From contig BSYO01000033.1 of assembly GCA_033239525.1 (NCBI GenBank), positions 8,547,501 to 8,611,500 on the forward strand: a stretch of DNA of 64,000 nucleotides, written 5' to 3'. Below are positions 35,761 through 47,580 of this stretch, one piece after another; the stretch's first letter is position 1; every line of letters begins with the position of its first letter. The notes below the pieces were generated by a model. That model ran no database searches and was not told the DNA's origin. It was given only the letters and a program-made list of their open reading frames with translations. The translations under genes and the position numbers were made by a program. Source of the DNA: Nepenthes gracilis. Its lineage: Eukaryota > Streptophyta > Magnoliopsida > Caryophyllales > Nepenthaceae.

Positions 35761-36479
35761 AGGATTTGAACTAGTTCTTTTATGTTAGTCAAATCTTCAT
35801 TAATTCTTAAAAGTTTGTATTTAATAATATAAAAAGGGCCATATGTCACATTCAGGCATAAAACATACATAATAATACCATTATAAACACTTTACACAAA
35901 AGCAAAACATGATCCTGCATACAAAGATAGGTAAACTATGTAGATATAATTGCAAAGTCTTAGAAAAAAATCATGATTAATACACCGATAGTCGACCCAA
36001 AAAATTCTACTGTTCAGCAACTCAATTCAAATGAATAAGGATTAGCATTTATGAACTTATACAATTGTGGAAACATAAAATCTAGACTCATAAACACCAG
36101 GGCAGCCAAAAAAAATGAGTCTCAAGAAAAATTGTTTTGAAATGTAATTTAACATAATTACATTAAAAATACAACAACATCTACCCTTTACTAATCCTCT
36201 AGAAGTTCCGGAGGCTAGACTCTTGAAAGTGACATCCAAACTTGCCAATATGAATATTTAGAAAATAAGACAAAAGTGACCCTAAAGTTTATCAAAATAT
36301 AAATATATACAATTTATATGTAAATATACATGATGAATTTATAAAAAAAGATCATAATAAACATGTGAGAAAATAATATAAAATGATAATAAAGTAACAA
36401 CTAATGGCCAATATAACCTTTGAGTTCGGTCAAATATTGACGATTAGTCTACAAATTTTTCCTTATAACCTAAGACATA

Positions 36480-39400
36480 TGTTACTATTCAATATCCATG
36501 AATGAGTCAATACATATTATTCTTTATAAATATGGTCAAATACCATTTTTGAACCACTGGATGTTAGATAACGATATTAGCTTACAAATTAATATATTAA
36601 GATATGCCTGAATATATTCTATCAATTCTCTATTATATTTTTTATTTAGACAAATGAATGACTCCACACAAATAAATAAACTATAAAAAATTAAAAAAAA
36701 TAATATAAACAAAATTCAAAGTGGATCTTTCATTAAATTCTTATACAAAAGAGACATGTAAGACCCATTTATCAAGAGATAAGAATTTCAAAGTAATATG
36801 CTTGATTTAAGTTATAAACCTTGAAAATATTATGACATGGAAACAAATCTAACATGCATGCAATACAATTTTAAAACAAGTTGGAAAGTACTATATAAAT
36901 GAGTATTTGAACAATAAATAATAATAGTATTTTAAAATATTATGTAGTAAAAGAAAAAATAGGCTTATATGTACTTAACTTAAATTTACCAAAAACGATT
37001 ATTTGAAATCACTTCAAATTAACTTGCTCCTTTTTCTTTCTTCTTTTCTCTCATTTTTTCTTCTCATTCTCTCTCTTCTCTCAAACTTTAAAAGAAATAA
37101 GTTGAAAAAAGCTAAAATTTATTTAAATTAGAGATTGATGCAATTGTGCTAGTTATGCACGAATTAGGCGTAAAAATCTAATTTTAACTTATTAATGAGT
37201 GCTTATCAAGTACACATTACGTGCCATGATATTGAAACAAACATGCACGAGCATTTTTATGCATATATCAAGTTGAAGTTCTATTTCAAATACATTATGC
37301 ATGGTTTTTGTACCTACTAGACATCCTTTGAAGTTAGTCCATATTTAGTTTTTTTAACCGAACCAAAATTTTTTCCTTAAAAATTAACTAAATTATATTA
37401 ATTCATAACACCATATATCATGTCAAGCATTTGGGTGTCAAATTTCTTCTCTCATTATAAAAATTTGTCCTTAAAATTTACGTAACTTAATGAATGAATA
37501 AATGTGGGTACTTCTCTTAGATTTCACCTTATCATTCTCAATTGATTGGGGAGTAATATTTTATTCCATAAAGTGTTTCAAAAAAGTACTATACTAATAC
37601 TTTTCTGATAGTTCTTATTATAGGCAAACTTGGTTGTGATAAATAGTTAATTCATTTTCCTTTTATCTCCATGACTGTAATATGTCTTTCAAAATTTGAA
37701 TTGTCTTCTTTGACTATCATTATACTTGCGAATGATATACCATATTGAGCTTTAACTTCGTGCCTAATTCTTGATGTCAACTCTCCTAATCTTGGATAAA
37801 AATCTCAAATATCGATCTAATACAATCAAAGATAAAATTTCATGAAATTCGATCACTTCACTTATATACATTTTTGCTAAACAATCTCTTAAAAATGTTA
37901 TTCTTATGGCAAAAAAGAAAAACAAAAAAGAGCCAATTTTCTCAACCAATTTGTAGTCACCTACATTGCATCATATTTTCTCGACATCCTGTCAAACCCA
38001 TTACAAAATCATCAATATGTCCTCCTATTTTCATATGGGAATTGATATAGATTGTAAAAGATTAGCCAGCTTATTATGTTTACCTTTTACTTTTTAACAT
38101 ATATCTTTTCACAAATGTCGCAGTTTTTCTCTTCATATTCCTCCATCAAAAGATCTTTTGCAGATCTTAATATATCTTATTATCCCTGGATAAATTGTAT
38201 ACTTAAATAGATGTGCTTCATCAAGGATTTTTTTATTTAGTTTTACAATATTTTGGTACACAAATGTGATCCCGGAACCTTAAAATACAATCAGCCCAAA
38301 TATTAAAATCAACTCTTGATTCTCATCCATTTGATTCTTAGCAATATCAACTAAAAATGGTCATCCATTTGTATTTTCTTAATCATTTTAAAGATTTTTC
38401 GTTGTACTTGAAATATGCTAGCATCATACACATTCTTTGAGAGTGAAATCTAATGTTACATTATTTCATGTCATCCAACATCTCTACCTCCATGACCATC
38501 AAATGAACCATTACACTGGCTGACTTTTGGCTTAAAGAATCAACCATTACATTGGCCTTTTTCGACTAATATTAGATCTCATGACTATTATTTTCCTATA
38601 GGTCCATCTACTGTTTTTGTCTTTTATTCAAATCCATTTGGGAGAATAAATATTTTAAACTTTTATAGTCTAAATATATCATAAACTTCTCTCTATATAG
38701 TTAATATTTCCAAATCTTTAATGCGAAAAACAATGGTTGCTAAATCCAAATCATAAATAGGATAATTCTTCTTGTAAACTTTGAGTTGCCTCTATCCATA
38801 GACAATCACTTTTCTATATTCTATCAACACATAGTCTAGCCTTTCTTAGATGCATCATAAAAAATATGTAAATTCATATCTTTCTTGAATAGCTAGAATT
38901 TGGGTGGCATCAAACATTTCTTTGACTTTGAAAATTTCTTTCACAAATCTCATTCTAATTGAATGCCACTTTTTTTTGTTTACATTGGGTGAGGTACCAC
39001 AATCATTGAGAAATTCTCTACAGACCTCGAATGGTACCTAGCCAAATCAAAAGAATTTCATACTATGTTACACTTGCTGGTTGGCCCCAACATGTGGCCA
39101 CATTAATGTTATTTGGATCAATTGAAACAACTCCTTTTGATATCACATGACTTAGAAAAACTATTTTCTCAAGCAAAAATTCATATCTATTTAACTTGGT
39201 ATACAATCGTCATTCCTTTAGTGTTTGCCAAAAAAAAAAAATCATCAAATGAATTTTATGCTTTTTATAGCTCCTCAAACAAATCAAAATATCATTGATG
39301 AAAAAAATACAAATTGATCTAGATAGTATTGAAACACTTGATTCATTAGGTCTAAAAGCACTATAGGAGTATTGGTTAATTCAAATAGTATAACTAAAAA

Positions 39401-39506
39401 CTCCTAATGGTTATATATCATTTAAAAAGTCATTTTTGCCATATCTTTTTTGTTCTTGATTGTTGTCTTATTTAGCTCTCAATAATCTATACATAATCTT
39501 ATAGAC
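36480..39506 (-). mobile_element. Chromovirus-like gypsy element F, left part
   Basis: The LTR starts (minus strand) at 37440, TGACACCCAAATG, preceded by TTTAAGGACAAATTTTTAT and a purine-rich tract. Pol lies to the right on the minus strand and runs into 39506. There element A is inserted in the reverse transcriptase. F resumes at 43493. Confidence 0.75.
37460..39506 (-). pseudogene. Gypsy pol of element F (RT, RNase H, integrase)
   Basis: Minus strand from the right: RLCIDY, a stop, ELNKTTIKN at the A junction; then LMNQVFQYYLDQFVFF and FFINDILICL. In the last, a relative's VxxIDDIL box is degenerate. Next is RNase H, with VYDASKKG near 38850 and KKNYPIYDLDLATIVFRIK near 38770-38715, followed by LDYKSLKYLFSQMDLNKRQ. 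Integrase residues appear near 37830 (IVLDRYLRFLSK). Stops in most blocks show it is dead. Confidence 0.8.
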
Positions 39507-39938
39507 TGTTACATGCCCTGCAATTTTCATTTTTTTGTTTTTAATTTGTCCGGTTTTCCCTTTTGTGGTTTTCGATTTTTGCCCCATGATGTGTTACTGT
39601 TTTAGTTGGGCCCCACTATTTTGGTTCTTCATTGGGTTCCAACAGATTTAATTAGATTGTGATGTTATATATTGGGTAATGGTTACAGTAATGAGAGGAA
39701 GAAACATTTACTCTCTTATTCTCTCTCTCACCGTCACCCCTGTCCTCCTTTCTCTGCTTTTCCCTCTCCCTCTCTCTCTCTCATTGTCCTTTCCCTGCTT
39801 TCTACTTTTCACTTTTCTCTACTTTTTCTTCTATTCTCTGTTTCCCCTGCTACCCTCCTCTGCCAGAACTGCCCTCTGCTTATCACTCTCACCTTCTCAC
39901 CGGCGATTACCACGATTAGACCATGGAACACGTATCAA
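39507..39938 (+). repeat. Element A 5' LTR
   Basis: 432 bp, TGTTACATGCCC...CACGTATCA, with a CT-rich tract around 39.72-39.90 kb. It is followed by AACAGTGCTCTCATTGAG, the same leader found in B as AATGGTGCTTTCATTGAG. Confidence 0.9.
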
Positions 39939-39989
39939 ACAGTGCTCTCATTGAGATAAAGCTGAAGGAGGAGCTGGTCGAAGAATGAG

Positions 39990-41025
39990 CACTCGATGCA
40001 CTCAAAGAGGCCATGGCTGAGCTTGCCAACGCGATGAAGGACCTCTGGCAGGCTATCAACATACTTGTTGCCACCTTGTCCATCATGGCTTCCACCATAG
40101 CACTACTCCAGTTGTCCGTGGTGGAGCTCAGCCAATCCCTCCACGGATTCGAGTAAAATCCTAACTGGTCAGTGAACCTTTTACCTTCTGTTGCTTCTTC
40201 TATTGTTGCTTTCCCTCCTTTAGTTCTACCAAACACTCACATCGCTCCACACCTTCACTTTCCCCAACCTAAAATGCATTCCATCTCTGGTTCCGTATAA
40301 CCACCTGTACCTCAAATTGTCATTTATGCTCCCACCTTAGAACAAATTCGGCCATCCTACTCAAACCGCATCGACTGACTACCCTTGCCAACTACAAATT
40401 CCTCTTTGTCTTCAACTCCATCATCGTTCACGGCTCCAACTTCCGAAACTTTACTCCAAATTTCTAAAAATTTATGCACCGATGATTCTGAAGGCTTGTA
40501 TTTTCACAACCTGTAGCACTCAAAGCAGTTTTTTCACTCCCTGGAGGTACCACTACAATCTCCTGCTTCCTCCAGTTTCCCTCTTAAACATCCCACTGAA
40601 ATGGCGATCCACCGTGATCCCCTATTATTGCCGACTGTATCGTTAGTTGACGCCACCGGCCTGGCAAAATTAGGGAAGGAAACGCCAGATGCGAGTCGAT
40701 AGCTAACCACTCACACCAACTCTACTTTGTCTAACAAAACCTCTCCTCAAAGGATGCCTCTCCAGCTCTTAGGTTTGATAGCTAATGAAGACAGGTTTGT
40801 CCAAAAGATGGCCCAAGTTGTCGCTATTATAGCTCCATTTGAACCGAACTCTCCATCAGCACTTCTCCACCTCATTCCACTCCGACTCGTAGAACCACAA
40901 TCAATTCCTCCACCGAAGAACAAAATTGGTTGGTTTATTCATGCTTCCATCATTTCTTTACCATTGGGGAACCATGTTAGCTACAAGATCCATAGGCTTA
41001 ACGATGGAGAAATTGTGCTTTGAAA
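39990..41025 (+). pseudogene. 5' reading frame of element A (gag position)
   Basis: Begins near 40010 with MAELANAMKDLWQA and continues into a Ser/Pro/Thr-rich stretch. It corresponds to MAKLANAMKDLRQA in element B, so it is the family's own first gene. Part of it, near 40230-40270, reads HIAPHLHFPQP, matching IAPHLHFSQP in B. It contains stops. I recognise no zinc knuckle. Confidence 0.65.
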
Positions 41026-41389
41026 ATTGACAAATGGTGTGGCTGCCTCAAGATTTTCTTCATTATTTCAGTAGCCTAATTACGAAAACAAATTGGTTCA
41101 GGATGCAATATGGCATCCAGCACCAATTAATATGACTTAGTGGTGTAATGAAGCGAAGGATGATCATTGTTGTGCAACTAAAGACCCCAGGAGTTGCAGT
41201 TGTCCAGCACACAGTGTGTTGCATACAGTGTCTTGTGAACATGTATTCTTGTGTAGGGAGAGCAGTCAATGGTATGACATTTGCCCCATTGTTAGAATTC
41301 CAACCCCACAGATTGGTAATAGACTTTGGTGTGTTGAGGTCGGATTTATATACCTGGCAAATGTTTCTATGGATGAAAACAGTGGAAGG

Positions 41390-41800
41390 GAAGGAATTCT
41401 CCCCAGTATTTGTCAATGGGAGAGTGATGGTGTGGGTGTGAATATTTCCAGTACTATTGTATTTAGGCAATTGAGGGAGCTATTTCTATTAGATCTTGTT
41501 GATTATATGATGGCTAATTGTGAAACTAATGTTCTTTTTTGGGAGTTTCCCTCACCTTGGACCTTAGAGCTGCAATTTATCATTTGCTGCATCGGTATCC
41601 TGTTGAAGCTTCAACAAGAGTTAGGTTTCAGGCTGGTCTTGGATCATGTTTGGGTGTTATGGTGGACTGCCCTCAGTGTTGCTTCATCTATTGGTCTTGG
41701 ATTACGTTTGTCCACTTTTGTTCAGCATCTGAAACCTCATATTTCCCAATTCACCATAAAGGGCCATCAGTTGGCTGATGTCTGGTCATCTTCCTAGCCA
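41390..41800 (+). other. Segment shared by elements A and B
   Basis: LRELFLLDLVDYMMANCETN, then PSPWTLELQF and LLKLQQELGFRLVLD. The counterpart in B on the other strand (about 52280-52000) reads LRELFILDLVNYMMATCETD, SPWTLELQF and LVKLQQELGVWLVLD. I do not recognise the protein. It may be element-specific or an older shared capture. Confidence 0.75.
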
Positions 41801-41929
41801 CACCTCATCTTCACGTTGGCAATCCAATGTAGCCGAAGTAATGTGAAACTTGTTCTATACGATACCATACAATTGAATCACAGTCGTTCATGGCTTGATG
41901 AGGATTGCTCTAATATTGGACCTCCATTG

Positions 41930-42470
41930 TTTAACGCACTTCATAGGACGACGCTAGAGGCGGCGGCAGCATATGAAATTGTAACTCGGCATTATCAGCC
42001 GCATCAAACTAGACATCCAGCTACTTGGATTACTCTCCTTCAGCGGGCTAACACAAACCAACACCCATTTAGGGGTTTCGCACCCACGTTAGCAGAAGGG
42101 GAGGGTTACCTTGAGATCTTAGAGACCTGGGTTGGAGCTAGAGCATTTCAACCAACCTATGAGGAGTCCCGATCAGAGGCAAGCTATAATGATCATGCAG
42201 GATTTGCGAAACTACTCCGGGGTCTTGTTTTCATTCGGCCCCAAGTGTCGGTGCAAGCTCTTGTCATAGTACACTATAGAGGATTCAAAGAGGTAGTTTA
42301 TATGTTATGGAGGTATGGATTGGATACAAACTCTACTGATTATGTGCTACTGCAATCAAATACACCTTTTCTTTATACAAATGTGGACTACATTGTACTT
42401 GTTGCTGCCATTGTTGATTTCATGTTGCTAGAGACTGCCCTGGAGATGGAACACATATCCTTGTGCATGC
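41930..42470 (+). pseudogene. Captured ankyrin-repeat protein fragment, part 1
   Basis: FRGFAPTLAEGEGYLEILE, then FIRPQVSVQALV, RYGLDTNSTDYVLLQS and LYTNVDYIVLVAAIV. These follow, in order, the plant ankyrin-repeat proteins with the pattern LFRGFATTAAVREGHLEIL...GxDxNATDRVLLQSSKPSLYTNVD. Several ankyrin turns have lost their Gly and His. The frame stays open within a 245-codon stretch (41816-42553), but the copy lacks the protein's start and middle. It sits where pol should be in element A. Confidence 0.8.
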
Positions 42471-42689
42471 AGATTGAGGACAAGGACCCCAAGATCTCCA
42501 CTCCTTTCCCGATCCTCCTTCCATGGATGCCATTCAAACTGAGAACACTTTAGAAAAGCTGGTAGAAGGCTACTAAGGTTAAACAACGCAAGCATGACAT
42601 TGGTAAATATGTAGTTGCAGATTACTGTGGGCTTGAGTCTTGTTGGTGCTGGCTTGCTTCTGGAGATGGATAGTAGCTCTGCCGGAGAG

Positions 42690-43005
42690 TTCTGTGCCCA
42701 GCACAGTGCAGCACGATGTGGAAACTTGGCAGCAATGAGGTTGTTAATGAGTGTAGATGGTGACGTCTATGTCCCTGACTGAGATGATAGCACACTGCTC
42801 TTGCTAGCAGCAAGAGGTGACCATGGGCGGGTTTGTGAGCTCTTCAATGTGCACGGCGCTCGAAGCAATGCTGAGAATTCAAAGGAGGAAATTGCTCTTC
42901 TACTTGCAAGGCGCTCTGGAGGGCAGAGAAGTTACAACGAATGCGTGATTCTAGATGAGTTTTCGCTGAAGTTGGAGTTCATTGGTTTAACAGTGGCAAC
43001 ATTTT
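42690..43005 (+). pseudogene. Captured ankyrin-repeat protein fragment, part 2
   Basis: ARCGNLAAMRLLMSVDGDVY, VPD, a stop, then LLLAARGDHGRVCELFNVHG, ENSKEEIALLLARRSGG and VILDEFSLKLEF. This matches the C-terminal end of the same ankyrin family (DVNVPDxDGxTPLMLAAREGH...ETALSLAR...VILDELARKL). The several repeats between part 1 and part 2 are missing. In-frame stops show it does not code now. Confidence 0.8.
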
Positions 43006-43060
43006 ACTAAGCTTTTCTTTCATTCAACATTGAGGACAAGATTTTTGATAGGGGCAGCAG

Positions 43061-43492
43061 TGTTACATGCTCTCCAATTTTCATTTTCTTGTTTTTAATT
43101 TGTCTGGTTTCCCCTTTTATGGTTTTTGGTTTTTACCCCATGTGTTGCTGTTTTAGTTGGGCCCCACTATTTTGGTTCTTCATTGGGTTCCAACAGATTT
43201 AGTTAGATTGTGATGTTATATATTGGGCAATGGCTACAATAATGGGAGGAATGAACATTTACTCTCTTATTCTCTCCCTCTCTCTCTTTGTCACCCTTGC
43301 CCCCTTTCTCTACTTTTCCCTCTCCCCTCTCTCTCTCCCTGTCCTTTTCCTGCTTTCTACTTTTCACTTTTCTCTACTTTTCCTTCTCTTTTCTATTTAC
43401 TCTACTGCCCTCCTCTGCCAAAACTCTCATCTCCTCATCACTCTGACCTTCTCACCGGCGATTACCATGATTAGGCCATGGAGCATGTATTA
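43061..43492 (+). repeat. Element A 3' LTR
   Basis: Direct copy of 39507-39938 with scattered substitutions. The final CA has become TA. Confidence 0.9.
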
Positions 43493-43690
43493 TAGACTCA
43501 TACTTCATTTTCATAAATAAAGTGGTGCACCCCATGATGACATGGTTGGTTGAAGAAAACCTTTTTTTTTTTTTTCTAATAATTCTTATTTTTCTTCAAC
43601 TCCTTTAACTTCGATGGAGCCATCCTATATGGTTTCTTAGAAATCGATGTAGATCTTTGCACCAAGGTTTGTAGGCTCTACAGTATTTGG
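43493..43690 (-). pseudogene. Element F reverse transcriptase, part right of A
   Basis: On the minus strand: SISKKPYRMAPSKLKELKK, then GFLQPTMSSWGAPLYL, running into SMSLRLCIDY across the A insertion once A and one TAGAC are removed. This is the N-terminal part of gypsy RT (PYRMAPxELxELKxQL...GFIRPSxSPWGAPVLF). Confidence 0.85.
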
Positions 43691-43699
43691 TCACTCCTT

Positions 43700-45449
43700 T
43701 AACAAAGAGCCAGACTGATTAGGGACTTTATGCATCAGTGTGTGTCAAAGTTCACAGGTGTATTAGACCCCTATGGTGGTGGATGTTTGGCTCACGAGAC
43801 TGGTGAAAACATTCATGGTGATTGGATGAGGGTAAGAGCATAAGGTCCACATTGCTATTAGTCATTTAGTGGGAAAGGTTGGCTACTTGTGAGGCGTGGC
43901 ATAGAGAGAGATAGGCATGACAATAGAGATGATCTCTTGGGAGGAGTTCATGCGGTTGTTCAATAACGAGTATTTTCTTGCATGCATCCGACTAGCAATG
44001 AGGCAACGTTCATGGCTTTGAGGCAGGGGAGCATGACTGTGGCATAGTGTGAAGCAAACTTTATAGAGCTGTCCCAATTTTGCCATGTACTCATCTTAGA
44101 GGAGTAATGCATGGCTAGATGATTTCTGAACGACCTTAATAATATTATTCAGATGCAGCTAATTCATTTTGACTTGATAGAGTGTGGTGACATTCTAAGA
44201 TGCTCCATAATGATTGAGCAGGCACTTTTAAGGAGAATCTAGTTGTATCTGACTAACACATGCTCTTAGCAGACCTTTGCACTTCCCTCCAAACAAAAGA
44301 TAGAATACAGATAGTCAAAACAGCTAGAGACCTAGTTTCAATTATGGGAAGTCTAGCCACATAGCCAAAATAAGGTGCCTACATTGACGACTACTCTAGG
44401 GACTCCTTCGAGTTGGGTAGACTTAGGCTCTATCTTAATTATGACAAGTTAGGACTTCTCACAAAATATTGTCATGCATCAAACATAGAGATACTAGCTT
44501 AGCCAGTCAACATCGACTTTAGGTTCTAGGGAGGGTTTTTTCCATTATTGAGTAAGAGGCTCAAACTTCACCCATGGTGGTCAAAGGCATATTATTCACA
44601 TCTCTGACTACCCCGCTCATGCTTAATTTGATTATGTTACTACACATTCCTTTGTCTCTCCCTGATTTGTGCCATGCTTGGAGGCTATTTTGAGGTCTTT
44701 GGGCTTCCCACCGGTGGTGACCACTCCAGCAGGTGAGAGCGTTGCTATTGATATCATATTTGCTAGTTGTATTGAACAAGTAGAAGACCATAGCTTGCTT
44801 ATAGGCTTATCCCATTTGATATGCTTGAGTTTGATGTAATCTTTGGTATGGACAAGTTGATGGTTTGCCACGCCATTATCAACTATGCTAGGAAGACTAT
44901 GTGTCTTGCTTTGCCTAAGCATTCATCTTTCAAGTTCAAAGGAATTGGAGTCAAGGGTATCTTTTCTATGATGTAAGCATTGCACACTAGGCATTTATTG
45001 CAAAGTGATTGCAAATGCTTCCTAGCCTTTGTATCGGTGATGGAATTAAGGGAGGTATGACCTAAGAACATCTTGGTAGTTTGAGATTTTTTAAACATTT
45101 TTCCTGAGGAGTTTTTAAGCCTAGCACCCAAGTGGGAGATTTATTTTACTATGCAGTTGGTTTTAGGGATGACAATAATTTTCAAGGCACCTTATCGGAT
45201 GGCACTAGCGAAACTTACGGAGCTAAGCTCTCATTTGTAGGAGCTTTTGGATTTAGACTTCACTAGGCCCACTTGTATTGTTCATTAAGGAGGATGGCTC
45301 CTCGAAACCCTACATTGACTACAAGGAGCTAACCAAAATGACAGCAAAGAACAAGTATCCACTTGCTAGAATCAATTACTTGTTTAACTATCCCGAGGGA
45401 GTACAAGTATTATTAAGATAGATATTTGTTCAAGCTATTACTAGTTATG
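43700..45449 (+). mobile_element. Gypsy element C, left part (gag, protease, start of RT)
   Basis: Plus strand. Gag near 43720-44250: FTGVLDPYGGG, then ATFMALRQGSMTVA, EANFIELSQF and IEQALLRRI. Protease region near 44570-44870: FDYVTTHSFV and FDVIFGMDKLM (family FDVILGMDWL). RT start near 45290-45445: YIDYKELTKMTAKNKYPLAR-like residues, then IIKIDICSSYY. Element B interrupts it at 45449. Multiple stops make it a dead copy. Confidence 0.8.
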
Positions 45450-45861
45450 TGATACGTGCTCCATGGCCGTATCATACTCTAGTGCCGGAGAGAAGGTGAG
45501 AGGAACGAGGAAAGGAAAATTCTGGCAGAGGAGATAAGGTAAATGAGGGGAAAACGGGGAGCACGAGAGCAAGAGAGTTCGAGAGAGATCGAGAGAGAGA
45601 GAGAGGCGAGGAAAAGAATAGAGAGAGATATATATATATATATATATAACAGAGAGGAGAGCAGAAAAAAATAAAGCAACGTAATTCCTTCTTGCCTTTC
45701 ACTGTAGCATTCCAGTAGAAATAGTGGGAAATCAACCGAATAGAAATTAATCCACAAAGCCCCAATAAAATAACAACTAATAACCCATTACTTTAACTAA
45801 TTACCTAATAACAAACTAATTATTATTTAATTGAGGGTAGTATGAATTTAGGTTTGTAATA
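45450..45861 (-). repeat. Element B 3' LTR (left)
   Basis: 412 bp. Contains an AG-rich tract and a (TA)n run at 45628-45648 that the other LTR lacks. Confidence 0.88.
45628..45648. repeat. TA microsatellite
   Basis: About ten TA units inside the left LTR of element B. The paired LTR has none. Confidence 0.9.
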
Positions 45862-45869
45862 TTACCCTC

Positions 45870-46571
45870 TCCATCTAGAAAATCTTGCCCTCAATGTTGC
45901 ATGATGGATAATCTTGATGAGATTCAGCGATGGACTCATGTAGCTGTCGCCACAGATTGAGACTGTCATGGAACAAGTATTCTTTTAACTTTCCATTGGT
46001 CTGAAGTTCATCCAATTTCTTCGAATGAGCAGTATGAACATTGCTCTCTAAAAAATCCTTTTGGGAACGAGCCTCTCCTCTACCGAGATTATTGCACTTG
46101 GCCATTAATTCTTTGTAACTCAACTGCAGAGCTGCAAGTTCTTTAGCCAATGCACTCCAAAGCTCTCCAAAGCAACCTAGAGCTACCACGAGAACTGCCC
46201 AATGCAATCCAATGCAGCGAGAACTGCAGAGATTTTTGTCTCGCAACCTAGAGCACTCCAAAGCAAACTGCCCAATCTTGCCAGTCGCTGTTTGAAGCAT
46301 TTGCTGAATGGATTCCTTTTGTTTGAGGCCTTGTTCTTCAACATTATTTCTTTTAACAATGGTTCTTTACAAATGAGCAGCTCCTTGACATGATCATGGC
46401 CTACTTTTATGTGACAATACACAGCTAATTTGAAATCCATCGTCATCGTTTCTAGTTTTGTGACTAATCTCCAAAGTTCCTATAATAGGATTCGCCAATT
46501 GTCATCATTCTTTCAACATTCATGAATGCTTCTTCCCATTTGAGCAGACTCAAACCATAATTGAAGGATAG
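45870..46571 (-). pseudogene. Captured TRAIP-like RING ligase, coiled-coil part
   Basis: Minus strand. Next to the H insertion the RING second half is degenerate (LWFE..., then GKKH-type residues out of frame). Below it follow KELLICKEPLLKEIMLKNKA, then FALECSRLRDKN and ALAKELAALQL. Plant homologues of the TRAF-interacting E3 ligase TRAIP have a RING followed by a coiled coil reading STLECLRLQERNMALAKELA, which is the basis of the call. An insertion of about 75 nt with scrambled local duplications splits RLRDKN from ALAKEL. It is not functional. Confidence 0.65.
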
Positions 46572-47580
46572 TGTAGCGCCTCGAGCCCGAGTCACCCGGG
46601 ATCGCTACGCTGAAACCCAAAATCATAAATGATCTCATAAATACATCACTAAATAATAATGATTTCTTTATTCTCATATTAAATGTTCTAAATACAATAA
46701 TTGCTTATAAAAATCAAATAGAGCCATCTCGATCAATAAAACATTCTTTGGCGAACAAATCTGTTTGCAAACCAGACAAAGAAATAATGAATGCTTCTTC
46801 CCATTTATGCAGTACTCAAACCATTGACAACAAGACTGAAGGATACAGTTTCCACCGAAAGACATGACATCGAACCCATCACAAATGAGGAAATCAAGAC
46901 TTGAAAGTCTCTGACCTTATACATTCTATTGGCTTTAAGTACTTGTAGCAGATGGAGTTATCCCATCGGATAACTTTCACATAGAGTCTTCATCGTACAT
47001 GTTCCACCGCCGACCATTCCACGTTGCTGTTTTTGCAAAGCCTCCCATTCGACCCGATACCTAAGGTTTTCAGCCTCTCATTCGACTTAGCCATATGTAT
47101 TTAGCAGTGAAATACCGCAGGAACTCATCAAAGAGCTTTGAAACTCCATGTTATTCTTTTGCAGGATCATCTAAGAAAACATGCACACTTGGCACATCCC
47201 ATCCTGTATCCTCAGAGAAGAATTTACCCACAATACCAACTTCATGAGGGTTAAAATGTTCTCTGGTAGCCGGCCACGAAAAAGCAGCCAACTTCTTCTT
47301 CCATTTCCCCAAATTAATTTATATAACTCAATTTCAAGAGTGGAATAAAGATTAGCAAGAAGAACAGGAAAGCTCTGGCGAGGGATTCCAAGTTGGCAAT
47401 GGCTTTTGAAAGTGCAGTTTGCGATGGTGGCGGTAGCAAGAAAGTAGCTAGGACCAGCTTGTCACTTGCGCAATTTATTCCATATCTGATTAAATGAGGG
47501 CAAACGGAAACGCTTAGAAAGGGAAACAAAAGAGAAAGAGAGAGAGAGAGACAGAGAGAGCTCGAGAGGGAGAGGCGAGA
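46572..47580. other. Interleaved mosaic of H LTR and RING-gene sequence
   Basis: Blocks of about 15-60 bp alternate between two sources, each in its own order. From the H LTR (49205-51110): CATCGAACCCATCACAAATG, CCTCCCATTCGACCCGATAC, AACTCATCAAAGAG and CCAAATTAATTTATATAACT. From the RING-gene copy (51527-51950): GGCTTTAAGTACTTGTAGCA, GACCATTCCACGTTGCTG, CACAATACCAACTTCATGAG and GGACCAGCTTGTCACTTGCG. It also holds RING second-half words (CLVCKQICSPKN, GKKHS near 46740-46860). This is most simply a false consensus of an allele with H and one without it. Confidence 0.85.

Larger units (their letters stand above)
32497..36480 (-). mobile_element. Chromovirus-like gypsy 3' end and LTR remnants (G)
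   Basis: On the minus strand, the end of a chromodomain-type pol (about 35760-35600) is followed by TTTTGAGGACAAAATTGTAT, the usual 3' end of these elements, then a purine tract. An LTR start TGTAATATTTG follows at 35560. The 3 kb to the left is AT-rich LTR-like sequence with similarity to the F LTR (around 32.55-32.7 versus 36.55-36.7 kb). Boundaries are uncertain and more than one LTR may be stacked here. Confidence 0.5.
39507..43492 (+). mobile_element. Non-autonomous LTR retrotransposon A carrying host-gene fragments
   Basis: LTRs of 432 bp (39507-39938 and 43061-43492) start TGTTACATGC and end GTATCA (right copy GTATTA). The 5-mer TAGAC flanks both ends (39502-39506 and 43493-43497), a perfect target-site duplication. 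Upstream of the right LTR lies AACATTGAGGACAAG followed by GATAGGGGCAG, a gypsy-type 3' end. The 3.1-kb interior has a gag-position reading frame, a segment shared with element B, and pieces of an ankyrin-repeat gene. No protease, RT or integrase is present. It needs enzymes from another element. Confidence 0.9.

Noticed and set aside
41816..42553. A 245-codon open frame as an intact ankyrin-type host gene
   Set aside because: It lies inside element A between two LTRs with a TSD, lacks the beginning, middle and end of the family protein, and many ankyrin turn residues are changed.
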